From the NCBI GenBank assembly GCA_963723965.1, contig CAVRSV010000014.1:186001-250000 (forward strand): 64,000 bases of DNA, in the 5' to 3' direction. Each line of letters opens with the position of its first letter. Position 1 is the stretch's first letter. This DNA comes from JARRKC01 sp963723965. Its GTDB lineage: Bacteria > Acidobacteriota > UBA6911 > RPQK01 > JAPXNP01. This document shows, in pieces, positions 1 through 8,865 of the stretch. The position numbers and the translations under genes are program-made. Under the pieces are notes generated by a model, which did not search any database, was not told the DNA's origin, and saw only the letters and a program-made list of their open reading frames with translations.

Positions 1-102
1 CTCGTCCTCCTCGACGCACCGTCAAGTACGCCTGCGAAGGCCTGCGTCGCACGCCTTGCGCCCACCCACCTCTCCAACGTCTCGTCACGGATCCTGGTGT
101 GA
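1..102 (+). other. Left-edge open frame, unidentified
   Basis: Frame 1 is open from the left edge to a TGA at 100-102, so it could be the last 33 codons of a gene that begins outside the window. The short translation shows no motif I recognise. It could equally be non-coding sequence upstream of the amidase gene. Confidence 0.2.
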
Positions 103-143
103 AATCCCGGCCGGCCCCCACTGGCTCACGCCGTTCGCTCGAC

Positions 144-149
144 TATAAT
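144..149 (+). promoter_or_regulatory. -10 box TATAAT of the amidase gene, leaderless architecture
   Basis: This is a perfect TATAAT. Counting its last T as -7 puts +1 exactly on the A of the ATG at 156. There is no Shine-Dalgarno ahead of that ATG, which fits a leaderless transcript. The -35 region (121-126, CTGGCT) matches the consensus poorly. Confidence 0.55.
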
Positions 150-155
150 GGGACG

Positions 156-1658
156 ATGTTTGCAGGAAGGCCAATCCGTCGGGCTTCTGGCTGGGCCGTA
201 GGCCTGATCGTGCTGAGCTGCCTCCTGGTGGCGGCCTTCTCCAGCGATCTCCGGATCCAGATCGGGAACGCGCGGCGCACGGTCGAGGAGCACACCCTCA
301 ACGGACAGCCCTTCTACAGCCTGAAGCAGCTCGCGCGTGCACTGGGTCTGAGCCTGCAGTACCAGGGTGGCGTCGCCCGCCTCAGCGGGAGCCGGGGAAC
401 CGTCGTCCTGACGTCGGGCCGGCCGCTGGTTCGGGTGGGCGACGAGTACGTGCTGATTTCCCACGCCGTCTGGGAACGAGCTGCGGGAAACTGGTACGTT
501 CCGGCGGATTTTCTGGACAAGGTCCTTCCATCTCTTCTTGACGGACGCTTGATTCGCAGGGCGGAGGAGTCCTACGAAATCGAAGCCGTCGATCAGAACC
601 AGGTCAGCGTGCGCGTTTTCGACTATCCGGACCACCTCTCGGTCGTCTTTCAGGGAAGTCGCCCGGCGGACGCCCAGGTTCGGGAATACCATGACTACCT
701 GAGCGTCACCTTCGACGACGTGCTGGTGAAGCCGGGAGCCCTGGTCACTCCTGCCGACCATGACGTCGTCCGGTCGATCGAGTTCGTCTCGCAGGATGCC
801 CTGGGTGCCTTTCGGATCCGGAAGGGGACCCGCTTCGGGCACTTCCTGGAGCACCATCTCGACGATCCCCCCCGGCTCATCCTCGACATCTATGGGGTGC
901 CGGCTGCCGTGGCCTCGACGGCGGGCCCGTCGGTGATTCCGGCGCCCGACCGGCCCGTGAGCGGAGCCGTCACGGACCGCCGGCAACCGACGCCGAGCGT
1001 GCCTGACGCGGCTTTGCCGGGAGGTGGGGGCGTCGTCATCGATCCCGGGCACGGCGGCGTCGACTATGGGGTCGACATCAGTTCGGAGGTCGTCGAGAAG
1101 GTCCTGGCTCTGGAACTGTCCCAGCTGGTCGACGAGCGGCTGCATGACGTGAGCGAGCCGACGCACCTGACCCGGAATCGAGACGTGGATCTCGACCTGG
1201 AACGGCGAAGTGCCCTGGCGAACTTCTACCATGCGGGAGCCTTCATCACCATCCATGCGGGGGGTGCCCCGACTAACGGGATGCGCGGCCCCGTCGTGTA
1301 CGTGTACGATCCGCCGGCGGAAGAGGCGGCCGACAGCCGGCCGTCTCCCCGCCGCCGGCCCGCCGCGGATGCCCCCGACCTGGTTCCCTGGAACCTCGCA
1401 CAACTCCCCTTCCTGGATGAGAGCCACCGCCTGGCCGAGATCCTCCAAAAGGACCTGAATGGGGTGTTCGATACGCGGAACAAGGTCTGTGCGGCGCCCG
1501 TGGCCGTCCTGGCTCCGGTGCAGGCTCCGGCGGTTCTCATCGAGGTGGGTTTTCTGACCAATCCGCAGGATCTGGAATTGCTCGCCAAACCCGAGTTCCG
1601 GGCGCAGGTGGCGAGTTCCATCGCCCGGAGCCTTTCGGCATTTTTGAGGTCGCGGTGA
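156..1658 (+). CDS. N-acetylmuramoyl-L-alanine amidase with AMIN-like domain
   Basis: This is an envelope enzyme predicted to cleave the amide bond between MurNAc and L-Ala of peptidoglycan. After a signal-anchor segment (about residues 10-28) comes a copper-amine-oxidase-N-like stalk domain, then an AMIN-like beta domain, then a zinc-dependent Amidase_3 domain. The zinc ligands can be seen: the His in VVIDPGHGG, a Glu in SSEVVEK, the His in ITIHAGG and the catalytic Glu in LIEVGFLTN. The usual SIHAN motif reads TIHAG here. An upstream in-frame start at 99 exists, but the ATG at 156 sits directly behind a TATAAT box and begins the hydrophobic leader. The next gene overlaps its stop by 4 bases, so they are probably co-transcribed. 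Confidence 0.9.
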   Translation: MFAGRPIRRASGWAVGLIVLSCLLVAAFSSDLRIQIGNARRTVEEHTLNGQPFYSLKQLARALGLSLQYQGGVARLSGSRGTVVLTSGRPLVRVGDEYVLISHAVWERAAGNWYVPADFLDKVLPSLLDGRLIRRAEESYEIEAVDQNQVSVRVFDYPDHLSVVFQGSRPADAQVREYHDYLSVTFDDVLVKPGALVTPADHDVVRSIEFVSQDALGAFRIRKGTRFGHFLEHHLDDPPRLILDIYGVPAAVASTAGPSVIPAPDRPVSGAVTDRRQPTPSVPDAALPGGGGVVIDPGHGGVDYGVDISSEVVEKVLALELSQLVDERLHDVSEPTHLTRNRDVDLDLERRSALANFYHAGAFITIHAGGAPTNGMRGPVVYVYDPPAEEAADSRPSPRRRPAADAPDLVPWNLAQLPFLDESHRLAEILQKDLNGVFDTRNKVCAAPVAVLAPVQAPAVLIEVGFLTNPQDLELLAKPEFRAQVASSIARSLSAFLRSR

Positions 1659-2266
1659 AAGACTACAAATGGGCGGCGGTGGCGGTTTTGCTGGTCGCGG
1701 TGGCGGGCTACATGGCCTACAGCCTGTTCTTGTCGGAGCGGCTTCGCCACCGGGATGCCGTACAGGTCGCATCGACGCAGCTCGTGCCGGAAACGCCCGT
1801 CGTGGACAAGGAGGGGGCCGCTGAAGTTCCGATCAAACTCTTTCTGTACCGCCCCGGCGAACCGGCCGGCAGCGAGCAAATGCTCGACGAGCAGGACCGC
1901 ACGGTCTACAGGGTCGACAGTCCGATTCTGATGGCGCGACAGATCCTGCAGGAGTTGTTCAAGGCTCCCGGGACGCCCGCGGTGGCCGATGACCCCGAAG
2001 GCGAAGCGGCCCGACCGTCCGTGTTTACCCTGGTAAGGCTTCGGCAGATCTATCTGCTCGAGGATGGAACCGCCGTGATCGATCTCGGATTTGCAGAGGG
2101 GCAGCCCCTGCCGCGCGGAATCGTCACCGAAATGGCGTTGATCGAATCCATCACCCGGAGCCTCAGAGCGAACATTCCGGAGGTCAAGCAGGTCCGCTTC
2201 CTCGTCGAAGGCCGCCAACGCGATACGCTGATGGGGCACATTTCGCTCGCCCGGGCCTTCATGTAG
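1655..2266 (+). CDS. GerMN-domain membrane-anchored protein
   Basis: The protein has 203 residues with an N-terminal membrane anchor (about residues 5-27) and a GerMN-type domain, first described in the spore germination protein GerM. The segment IYLLEDGTAVIDLGFAE followed by the E-x-ALIESITRSL helix and VKQVRFLVEGR is typical of the fold. In non-sporulating bacteria these proteins often travel with amidases, as here, which suggests an envelope role; the molecular activity is unknown. Translation starts at GTG 1655 inside the amidase stop codon region (4-base overlap), suggesting translational coupling. Its stop codon TAG (2264-2266) also forms the first three bases of the proposed rph -10 box. 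Confidence 0.75.
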   Translation: MKDYKWAAVAVLLVAVAGYMAYSLFLSERLRHRDAVQVASTQLVPETPVVDKEGAAEVPIKLFLYRPGEPAGSEQMLDEQDRTVYRVDSPILMARQILQELFKAPGTPAVADDPEGEAARPSVFTLVRLRQIYLLEDGTAVIDLGFAEGQPLPRGIVTEMALIESITRSLRANIPEVKQVRFLVEGRQRDTLMGHISLARAFM

Positions 2267-2269
2267 AAT
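2264..2269 (+). promoter_or_regulatory. -10 box TAGAAT of rph, overlapping the upstream stop codon
   Basis: TAGAAT is followed by six bases, then an A, then the ATG at 2277. Predicted +1 is 2276, giving a one-base leader. No Shine-Dalgarno precedes the ATG. The TAG of this box is the stop codon of the GerMN gene. Confidence 0.45.
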
Positions 2270-2276
2270 ACGCCCA

Positions 2277-3065
2277 ATGCCGACACGATCCGATGGGCGC
2301 CAGCCCGACCAACTTCGTTCTCTCGTGATTGCTCCGGACTGCAGTATCTATGCCGAGGGCTCCGTACTGATCGAATGCGGCTCGACCCGGGTCATGTGCA
2401 CGGCCAGCGTCGACGATCGCGTGCCTCCCTTTCGCCGCGGAACGGGCAGCGGATGGGTGACTTCCGAGTACGGGATGCTGCCGCGATCCACCTCCAGCCG
2501 AATGATCCGGGAGTCGTCCAAGGGACGTCCTTCGGGCCGGACGCAGGAGATTCAGCGGATCATCGGGCGCGCCCTGCGCTCGGTGGTCGATCTGGATGTC
2601 CTGGGAGAAAGGACCATCTGGATCGACTGCGACGTGCTGCAGGCGGATGGAGGAACTCGGACCGCCTCGATCACCGGGTCCTTCGTTGCTCTGGCTCTGG
2701 CGACCGAGCGGATGCGCGCGCAGGGACAGATCGACCGCTCGCCCCTGCTCGACTATCTGGCGGCTGTCAGCGTCGGGGTGGTCGGCGGAGAGGTCCTGCT
2801 CGATCTGGCTTACGATGAAGATTCGACGGCCGAGGTCGACATGAACGTCGTGATGACCGGCAGGGGGACCTTCGTCGAGGTGCAAGGGACCGCCGAGGGG
2901 TCGCCCTTCGAACGTTCCCGTCTGGATGCGATGCTCGATCTGGCTGCGCTAGGCATCCGTCGCCTGATCGAAGCCCAGCGCGAGGTTCTCGGCCGCCGGT
3001 TCGGCGATCCGTCGGCTGTGCTCCAGGAAGGCTTGCTTGCGTTTTCTTCTGGCGACTCTGAATAG
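2277..3065 (+). CDS. rph: Ribonuclease PH
   Basis: This phosphate-dependent 3'-5' exoribonuclease trims tRNA 3' ends in the cytoplasm. The 262-residue product covers the whole family: GSVLIECGSTRVMCTASV near the N terminus, the G-x-GWVTSEYGMLPRST motif, the GRTQEIQRIIGRALRSVVDL block and DCDVLQADGGTRTASITG with the phosphate/metal site Asp residues. Length is near the usual 240-260. The 3' end overlaps the start of rdgB by 29 bases, the classic rph-rdgB pairing. Confidence 0.96.
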   Translation: MPTRSDGRQPDQLRSLVIAPDCSIYAEGSVLIECGSTRVMCTASVDDRVPPFRRGTGSGWVTSEYGMLPRSTSSRMIRESSKGRPSGRTQEIQRIIGRALRSVVDLDVLGERTIWIDCDVLQADGGTRTASITGSFVALALATERMRAQGQIDRSPLLDYLAAVSVGVVGGEVLLDLAYDEDSTAEVDMNVVMTGRGTFVEVQGTAEGSPFERSRLDAMLDLAALGIRRLIEAQREVLGRRFGDPSAVLQEGLLAFSSGDSE

Positions 3066-3636
3066 AGGGAAACTGCGGGAACTCCAGGCCGTTCTGTCGG
3101 ATCTGGGCATCGAGCTGGTTTCTCTCGATCTTTTCCCCGACCTGCCCGAAGCCGTGGAGGACGGTGCGAGCTTCGAAGAGAATGCCCGCAAGAAGGCCCT
3201 TCACTACTGGGAGCTGACCTCGCTTCCGTCCATTGCGGATGACTCCGGTCTCGTGGTCGATGCTCTCGGCGGAAGACCGGGCGTCTATTCGGCGAGACTG
3301 GCTCCCGATGATCCCTCGCGTATCCGTGCCGTCCTGGACGGCCTTCGGGCGGCCGGTCCCAGGGCGCCGCGAAGCGCCCGATTCGTGTGTTCCCTGTGTG
3401 CGGTCCTGGATGGCACACGGCGAATCGAGGTGGAGGGGACGGTGGAAGGACGGATTGCGGAGGAGCCGCGTGGGGAGCGGGGCTTCGGATACGATCCCAT
3501 CTTTCTGTACGAACCCTACGGTCGGACCTTCGGAGAGGTCTCCGCGGACGAAAAGAACGCGGTCTCGCATCGGGCGGTTGCACTGCGGAGACTCAAGAGT
3601 CGACTGCGCTCAGAACTGGATTTATCCGTGGCCTGA
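3037..3636 (+). CDS. rdgB: Non-canonical purine NTP pyrophosphatase (RdgB/HAM1)
   Basis: This housecleaning enzyme hydrolyses dITP, ITP and XTP to the monophosphates. Family motifs are complete: LLATLNRGKLREL at the N terminus, SFEENARKKA, ADDSGLVVDALGGRPGVYSAR with the catalytic Asp, and GFGYDPIF with the C-terminal FGE-KN-SHRA block. It has 199 residues, the normal size. A TTG start at 3037 inside rph is chosen because it begins precisely at the family's N-terminal beta strand. The gene ends convergently with the DUF255 gene. Confidence 0.95.
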   Translation: MRFLLATLNRGKLRELQAVLSDLGIELVSLDLFPDLPEAVEDGASFEENARKKALHYWELTSLPSIADDSGLVVDALGGRPGVYSARLAPDDPSRIRAVLDGLRAAGPRAPRSARFVCSLCAVLDGTRRIEVEGTVEGRIAEEPRGERGFGYDPIFLYEPYGRTFGEVSADEKNAVSHRAVALRRLKSRLRSELDLSVA

Positions 3637-3680
3637 GCGGCGCTGACTGCCGTCCCGCTGTTTCCGTCCGGGATGAATGG

Positions 3681-3738
3681 CCGGTTCCGGTCCCGCGGGG
3701 CCAACCGGGAGCGGCTCGCGGCGCTCCGGTGCCGCGAG
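3681..3738. terminator. Two tandem hairpins between convergent genes
   Basis: The first hairpin pairs CCGGTT (3681-3686) with AACCGG (3703-3708), with further GC pairing inside. The second is a perfect 8-bp stem, CTCGCGGC (3715-3722) with GCCGCGAG (3731-3738) around an 8-base loop. They lie between the rdgB stop and the DUF255 stop. There is no T-tract on either strand, so the terminator call rests on position and stem strength. Confidence 0.4.
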
Positions 3739-3750
3739 ATGACCCCCCGG

Positions 3751-5793
3751 CTATGCAGAGGAGAGTTGGCGGGCCAGCTCCTCGGGGTCGGACGTCGGCT
3801 CGCGACATGTGTAGGACTCGCAGACATAGGCCGTGGCCGCATCGGCACGATCGGTCCGCCCCTCCAGCAGTGGAAGCTCCATTCCTTCGACGCCCCCGTT
3901 CGAAGAAGCAAGCAGGAGGACCTTGCGCGGGAGATAGAGCCGCCGGATGACCGCGACCAGAGGTTCCCGCTGAGCGGGCTCGCCGACAACCACGATTTCT
4001 TGAACCGGTCCAATCAGCGAATCGGCGGCGCAGAGCCAGTTTCCGAAGGCATCCGGATAGCGGGACAGGGCGGGAGCCAGGCGCTCGAGCATCCTCCTCG
4101 CCAGAGTCCCGTAGCGCTCTTCTCCGGTCAGTTCGGCGAGCTCGAGCAGGTTCCGGGCCGAGGTGGAGTTTCCGCTCGGCGTCGCGTTGTCGAAATGCTC
4201 TTTGGGCCGGATGAGGAGCTCCTCGTGGTCGCTCGAGGTGAAGAAGAAGTCCGCCGCGGAGTCGTCCCAGAACTGCTCGATCTGGGTCCTGGTGAGCGTC
4301 ACGGCGTGCTCCAGCCACCGTCGCTTCCCGGTGGTCTGAAAGAGCCGCAAGTATCCCTCCGTCACGTCGGCGTAGTCTTCCAGATAGGCGTTCAGGCGGG
4401 CCGTGCCGTCCTTCCAGGTACGGTGCAGGCGACCATCGCTGACCATCTCGTCCCACAAAAAGCCGGCGGCGCGTTCCGCCACTTCCAGGAAGCGTTTTTC
4501 CCGCAGAGTGAAAGCCGCCTCGGCGAACGATCCGAGCATGAGACCGTTCCAGGAGGCCAGGATCTTGTCGTCGAGGGCGGGACGGACGCGTGTGTCCCGC
4601 TCTTCGAGCAACCGGTGTCGGCAGCGCTCCAGACTTCGCTCGAGCCGTCCGGCGGAGAGTCCTTTTCCCCGGGCCAGAACCTCCATATCGCCCTGCCGAT
4701 GCAGGATATTGGTCCCCTCCCAGTTGCCCTCCTCCCGGACTCCGTAGACCTGGTTGAACAATTCGGCCTGCTCGGCCCCGAGGATCCCCTCGATCTCGGC
4801 CGCCGACCAGACGTAGAACCGGCCCTCGACGCCTTCGCTGTCGGCGTCTTCCGCCGAGTAGAATCCGCCCGAGGGATCGAGCATTTGGCGGATGACGTAG
4901 TCCAGCGTCTGCTCCACGACCCGGCGATACTCGGCCCGGCCCGTGACTTGAAAGGCCGCCAGGTAGACCCGGCTGAGCAAGGCGTTGTCGTAGAGCATCT
5001 TCTCGAAGTGGGGCACCAGCCAGCGGGCGTCCGTGGAGTAGCGGTGGAATCCCCCTCCGATCTGATCGAAGATTCCGCCCCGGGCCATTGCATCCAGAGT
5101 CAGGGTCACGGCATCCAGCAGGCGTGGGTCCCTGTTGCGATGATAGACGCGCAGCAGGAAAGACAGTGCCATCGGAGCTGGAAACTTGGGCGCCTCGCCG
5201 AATCCGCCGTGCCGGTGGTCCAACCGGTGGAGGAGGCCGCTTGCCGCGGCTTCCAGAGTCGATCCGTCCAGGGCCGAGTCGGCACCTCCGAGATAGGACG
5301 CCTGCTCCAGCGCGGCGGCGATCCTCGGCCGATCGGCGGCGATCTCCTGGCGGCGGTTCCGGTAGAATTCGGCCACGCTCTTCAGAACTCTGGGGAACCC
5401 GGGGCGTCCCGGCAGGTCGTGGGGAGGGAAGTAGGTTCCGCCATAGAAGGGGACGAGCTGCGGTGTCAGGAAAACGGTCAAGGGCCAGCCGCCCTGGCCG
5501 GAGCTCGCCTGGACGTAGGTCATATAGATGGAATCGAGATCGGGACGTTCTTCGCGGTCCACCTTGATGTTCACGAAGGTATCGTTCATCAGTGCGGCGA
5601 TCGTCGGATCCTCGAAAGACTCCCGCTCCATGACATGACACCAGTGGCAGCTCGAATAACCGATGCTCAGGAGAATCGGTTTGTCCTCGCCGCGGGCACG
5701 GGCCAGCGCCTCCTCTCCCCAGGGGTACCAATCCACGGGATTGTCCGCGTGTTGACGCAGATAGGGACTCGACTCGCGGCTCAGGCGGGACAT
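3751..5793 (-). CDS. Thioredoxin-domain protein, DUF255 / YyaL / SPATA20 family
   Basis: The 680-residue protein belongs to the YyaL/SPATA20 family. The N-terminal thioredoxin-like domain (about residues 1-170) contains the opening motif SRESSPYLRQHADNPVDW and the CxxC pair in SSCHWCHVM. The rest is an alpha/alpha-barrel resembling N-acylglucosamine 2-epimerase/cellobiose epimerase folds. The biochemical role of the family is not settled. I chose the ATG at 5793 because it begins MSRLSRESSPYL, the usual family N terminus, and a TACAAT box puts transcription start one base ahead of it. The ATG at 5802 would lie inside that box. The gene is isolated, convergent with rdgB and divergent from the ATPase gene. 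Confidence 0.88.
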   Translation of the reverse strand: MSRLSRESSPYLRQHADNPVDWYPWGEEALARARGEDKPILLSIGYSSCHWCHVMERESFEDPTIAALMNDTFVNIKVDREERPDLDSIYMTYVQASSGQGGWPLTVFLTPQLVPFYGGTYFPPHDLPGRPGFPRVLKSVAEFYRNRRQEIAADRPRIAAALEQASYLGGADSALDGSTLEAAASGLLHRLDHRHGGFGEAPKFPAPMALSFLLRVYHRNRDPRLLDAVTLTLDAMARGGIFDQIGGGFHRYSTDARWLVPHFEKMLYDNALLSRVYLAAFQVTGRAEYRRVVEQTLDYVIRQMLDPSGGFYSAEDADSEGVEGRFYVWSAAEIEGILGAEQAELFNQVYGVREEGNWEGTNILHRQGDMEVLARGKGLSAGRLERSLERCRHRLLEERDTRVRPALDDKILASWNGLMLGSFAEAAFTLREKRFLEVAERAAGFLWDEMVSDGRLHRTWKDGTARLNAYLEDYADVTEGYLRLFQTTGKRRWLEHAVTLTRTQIEQFWDDSAADFFFTSSDHEELLIRPKEHFDNATPSGNSTSARNLLELAELTGEERYGTLARRMLERLAPALSRYPDAFGNWLCAADSLIGPVQEIVVVGEPAQREPLVAVIRRLYLPRKVLLLASSNGGVEGMELPLLEGRTDRADAATAYVCESYTCREPTSDPEELARQLSSA

Positions 5794-5800
5794 TGGGGGC

Positions 5801-5806
5801 ATTGTA
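5801..5806 (-). promoter_or_regulatory. -10 box TACAAT of the DUF255 gene, leaderless architecture
   Basis: On the minus strand TACAAT is followed by GCCCCC, then A, then the ATG at 5793. Predicted +1 is 5794, a one-base leader. The layout is the same as that ahead of rph (TAGAAT, ACGCCC, A, ATG). A weak TTTGGG lies 16 bases further upstream. Confidence 0.45.
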
Positions 5807-6207
5807 GCAGACCCCCACGGCGCCCAAATTGGTGACACGCACGTATTGGCTTCATAAGTACCTATGAACAAACACTTTTGTCCCAGGTCTGGCACCGATT
5901 ACTGCCGAGACGCCATGGCGTGATCCGGCTGGCCTGCTCAAGCCCGGCGGGTCCTCCTCGTCCCGGCACTGACCGAGACACCTGCCGGGCCCCCGCCTTT
6001 CCAACGATGGCAGGGACTCGGACCCCGTTCGATGCTCCAGCCGCGGAGCACGGCCCACCCCGCGGATCCCTCGGCGATTCAGGGATATAGGTCCCAGACC
6101 GGCTTCAGAATCGTTTATTCATCGCTGCTTACGATCGAATTGCGTGCGTGTCACCTATTTCACTATCTGGATTTGTCGACTAGGATTTACGATTCAAGGG
6201 AGGGAAT
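5807..6207. other. Long intergenic region upstream of the HerA-like ATPase
   Basis: About 400 bases separate divergent genes. I see no coding sequence. An imperfect 11-bp inverted repeat, with arms starting GCCCGGC (5942-5948) and ending GCCGGGC (5984-5990) and one G-U pair, could fold in RNA. The right third (6100-6190) is AT-richer and probably carries the ATPase promoter; TAGGAT at 6181-6186 is one weak candidate. The motif TGGCACC-N-CTGCC near 5890 resembles sigma-54 but has the wrong spacing. Confidence 0.5.
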
Positions 6208-8757
6208 ATGGATTTCGAGAAGCTGGGAGCGTTTTACCTCGGGAAGCAGTTCGATCTGGAGGCCGGCGCGGTCCGTGAGGACCGGTTGATTCTCTACGAC
6301 GCCCGGGACCTGACCACTCACGCCGTCTGTCTGGGGATGACCGGAAGCGGCAAGACCGGTCTGTGCATCGATCTGCTCGAAGAGGCGGCGATCGATCGCG
6401 TTCCCGCCCTGATCATCGACCCCAAGGGAGACATCACCAACCTCCTGCTCCAGTTCCCGGATCTTCGTCCCGAGGACTTCCAACCCTGGGTCAATCCGGA
6501 CGATGCCCGCCGCAAAGGCCTCACCATCGAGGAGCATGCCGCTCGCCAGGCGCAGACCTGGAAGGAGGGTCTCGCCCGCTGGGGGCAGGACGGGCAGCGC
6601 ATCCGGATGCTGCAGCAAAGCGCCGATTTCACGATTTTCACGCCGGGCAGCGAAGCCGGGGTCCCGGTCTCCGTTCTGCACTCGTTCGCCGCGCCGGCGC
6701 AAACCGCAGCAGGCGACTCAGCCGAGGCGCTTCGCGAACGAATCGAGGGCACGGTGACGGCCCTGTTGGGGCTGATCGGCATCGAAGCGGATCCAATCCG
6801 GTCGCGGGAGCACATCCTTCTGTCCACAATCTTCGGACACTTCTGGAGCCAGGGCCACGATCTCGACTTTCAGAAACTCATCCTCGCGATTCAGACACCG
6901 CCGGTCGATCGTCTCGGAGTCTTCGACACCGACACCTTCTTCCCGCCCAGCGATCGCTTCGATCTGGCCATGCGCCTGAACGGCCTGATCGCCTCCCCCT
7001 CCTTCGCGGCCTGGATGCAGGGAGTGCCGCTGGACATCGGCAGCTTTCTGAGCAGCCCGGAAGGGAAGGTCCGACATTCGGTCTTCTATATTGCGCATCT
7101 CACTGACGCAGAGAGGGTCTTCTTCGTCACCATGCTCCTCAACCAGTTGATCGCCTGGATGCGGACTCAGCCCGGTACCACCAGTCTGCGCGCGCTCTGC
7201 TACATGGACGAGATTTTTGGTTTTTTCCCGCCGGTGGCGAGCCCGCCCAGCAAGAAGCCGATGTTGACCCTGCTCAAGCAGGCTCGTGCCTTTGGGGTGG
7301 GACTCGTTCTGGCGACGCAGAACCCGGTGGATCTGGACTACAAGGGGCTCAGCAACGCCGGGACGTGGTTCATCGGAAGGCTCCAGACCGAGCGCGACAA
7401 GGAGCGGGTCATCGACGGGCTGCTCGGCGCTGTCTCCGACGCCGGGAGCCGGCTCGATCGGACGAGTATCGGCGCGCTCATATCCCGGCTCGGGGACCGG
7501 GTCTTTCTGCTCCACAACGTCCACGAGGAGGGACCGGTCGTTTTTCAGACCCGCTGGGCCATGAGTTACCTGAGGGGGCCGTTGACTCGTCCCCAGATTT
7601 CCCTTCTGCGACAGAATGCGGCGGGAGCGATTCCCTCGACGGCAGCGCCGCCTCCTCCGCCCGTCTCGCTTCCGGGGCGTGTTCAGGCCGAGGCCGCCGC
7701 CTCGGAGGCCGGGCTTCCCGACGTCCTGTCGCAGTACGCGACTTCCGCACCCGCAGTGGCGCCGGAGGTGGAGCAAGAATTCCTGGCTCCCGTGCTCAGC
7801 GCGCCGGCGGCACGACTGGAGGCGCAGCAGTCGTCGCCTCATGCGGAATCCTTCGGCCGGGAGCGGATCCTGTACCGTCCGGGTCTGCTGGCCCGGGCGA
7901 GAGTCGCCTTCGTGGATAAGCGCCGCGGCGTCGACTGGGACGAGGAGCGATTGCTCCTCCTGTCGGACCTGGAGCAGAACGGGCCCGCCGACTGGGGATC
8001 GGCCAGGTCGCTGGATCCTCAACTTCCTTCCTCGGAGCGGCCGGAGCCGGACTCGCGATTCGATCGACTGCCCTCCGGAGTGAACGAGGAGAAGGAACTT
8101 CGCGCCCTCAGCCGGGAGCTGTCGGAGCATCTCTACCGGTCAGCTCGGCTCACACTGTTTCGCAGCGCCGCCCTCGAGACGTGCTCCCGGCCGGGTGAAT
8201 CGAAGCCGGATTTCCTGCTTCGACTGACCCTGGTGGCGAGGGAGGCGAGGGATCATGACGTCGATGAACTGCGGCAGAAGTACGAAAAGCGAATCGATCA
8301 GCTGATGGATCGCCTTCGGCGAGCCGAGGCTTCTCTGGCCCGCAAGGAGGCGGACTCCCAGGCCCGGAAGCGGGAGGTGTTGGTGTCGGTGGGTGAATCG
8401 GTGCTGGGAATGTTCTTGGGGCGGCGTTCTTTACGCTCCGCGTCCTCGTCGTTGGGAAAGTACCGGATGCAGACCGCCTCGGATCTCGCCCGCAAGGAGG
8501 CGGAGGAGAAGGTCGAGAATTTGCAGCAGGAAGTCGAAGAGCTCAAGCAAGAGCTCAAGGAACAGACCGATGCCATCACCCGGCGCTGGGATGAAGCGCT
8601 CGCAGACCTCGACGAGGTTGCCGTCACCCCTCGCCGCAGCGATGTGAGGATCGACTCGGTGGCCATCGGGTGGGTTCCTTCCTGGGTCTTTCCGGTGGAG
8701 CCTGCCTCCGGCGGAGCCGGCGGGTTCGTGGAGATTCCCGCAGTGGTGTCCCGCTGA
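6208..8757 (+). CDS. HerA/FtsK-like P-loop ATPase with C-terminal coiled coil
   Basis: The 849-residue protein has a Walker A motif GMTGSGKT at residues 43-50, a switch-like IIDPKGD motif soon after, and a Walker B-like segment CYMDEIFGFFPP near residue 335. This is the layout of the HerA/DUF87-DUF853 branch of hexameric DNA-translocating ATPases. A linker rich in Pro/Ala follows, then a long charged coiled coil (about residues 690-790) and a short beta-rich tail. It has no N-terminal HAS barrel of typical length and no NurA nuclease neighbour. A good Shine-Dalgarno (GGGAGG) precedes the ATG. Substrate and partner are unknown; roles in DNA processing or defence are possible but unsupported by neighbours. 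Confidence 0.75.
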   Translation: MDFEKLGAFYLGKQFDLEAGAVREDRLILYDARDLTTHAVCLGMTGSGKTGLCIDLLEEAAIDRVPALIIDPKGDITNLLLQFPDLRPEDFQPWVNPDDARRKGLTIEEHAARQAQTWKEGLARWGQDGQRIRMLQQSADFTIFTPGSEAGVPVSVLHSFAAPAQTAAGDSAEALRERIEGTVTALLGLIGIEADPIRSREHILLSTIFGHFWSQGHDLDFQKLILAIQTPPVDRLGVFDTDTFFPPSDRFDLAMRLNGLIASPSFAAWMQGVPLDIGSFLSSPEGKVRHSVFYIAHLTDAERVFFVTMLLNQLIAWMRTQPGTTSLRALCYMDEIFGFFPPVASPPSKKPMLTLLKQARAFGVGLVLATQNPVDLDYKGLSNAGTWFIGRLQTERDKERVIDGLLGAVSDAGSRLDRTSIGALISRLGDRVFLLHNVHEEGPVVFQTRWAMSYLRGPLTRPQISLLRQNAAGAIPSTAAPPPPPVSLPGRVQAEAAASEAGLPDVLSQYATSAPAVAPEVEQEFLAPVLSAPAARLEAQQSSPHAESFGRERILYRPGLLARARVAFVDKRRGVDWDEERLLLLSDLEQNGPADWGSARSLDPQLPSSERPEPDSRFDRLPSGVNEEKELRALSRELSEHLYRSARLTLFRSAALETCSRPGESKPDFLLRLTLVAREARDHDVDELRQKYEKRIDQLMDRLRRAEASLARKEADSQARKREVLVSVGESVLGMFLGRRSLRSASSSLGKYRMQTASDLARKEAEEKVENLQQEVEELKQELKEQTDAITRRWDEALADLDEVAVTPRRSDVRIDSVAIGWVPSWVFPVEPASGGAGGFVEIPAVVSR

Positions 8758-8865
8758 ACCCGGACTGACACGGACTGACACGGACGGCGCAAGACACGCA
8801 ATCGTTCTCCCAAACCGCAAGCCGCAAGGCGCAAATCGAAAATCGGCAATCGGCAATCGAAAATC

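Noticed and set aside
126..1772. Long minus-strand reading frame across the amidase gene
   Set aside because: It is the shadow of the amidase frame in GC-rich DNA. Its translation is Arg/Pro-rich without domains, and the plus strand has clear catalytic motifs.
5885..5905. Sigma-54-like TGGCACC...CTGCC
   Set aside because: GG and GC are 11 bases apart instead of 10, and the nearest gene start is more than 300 bases away.
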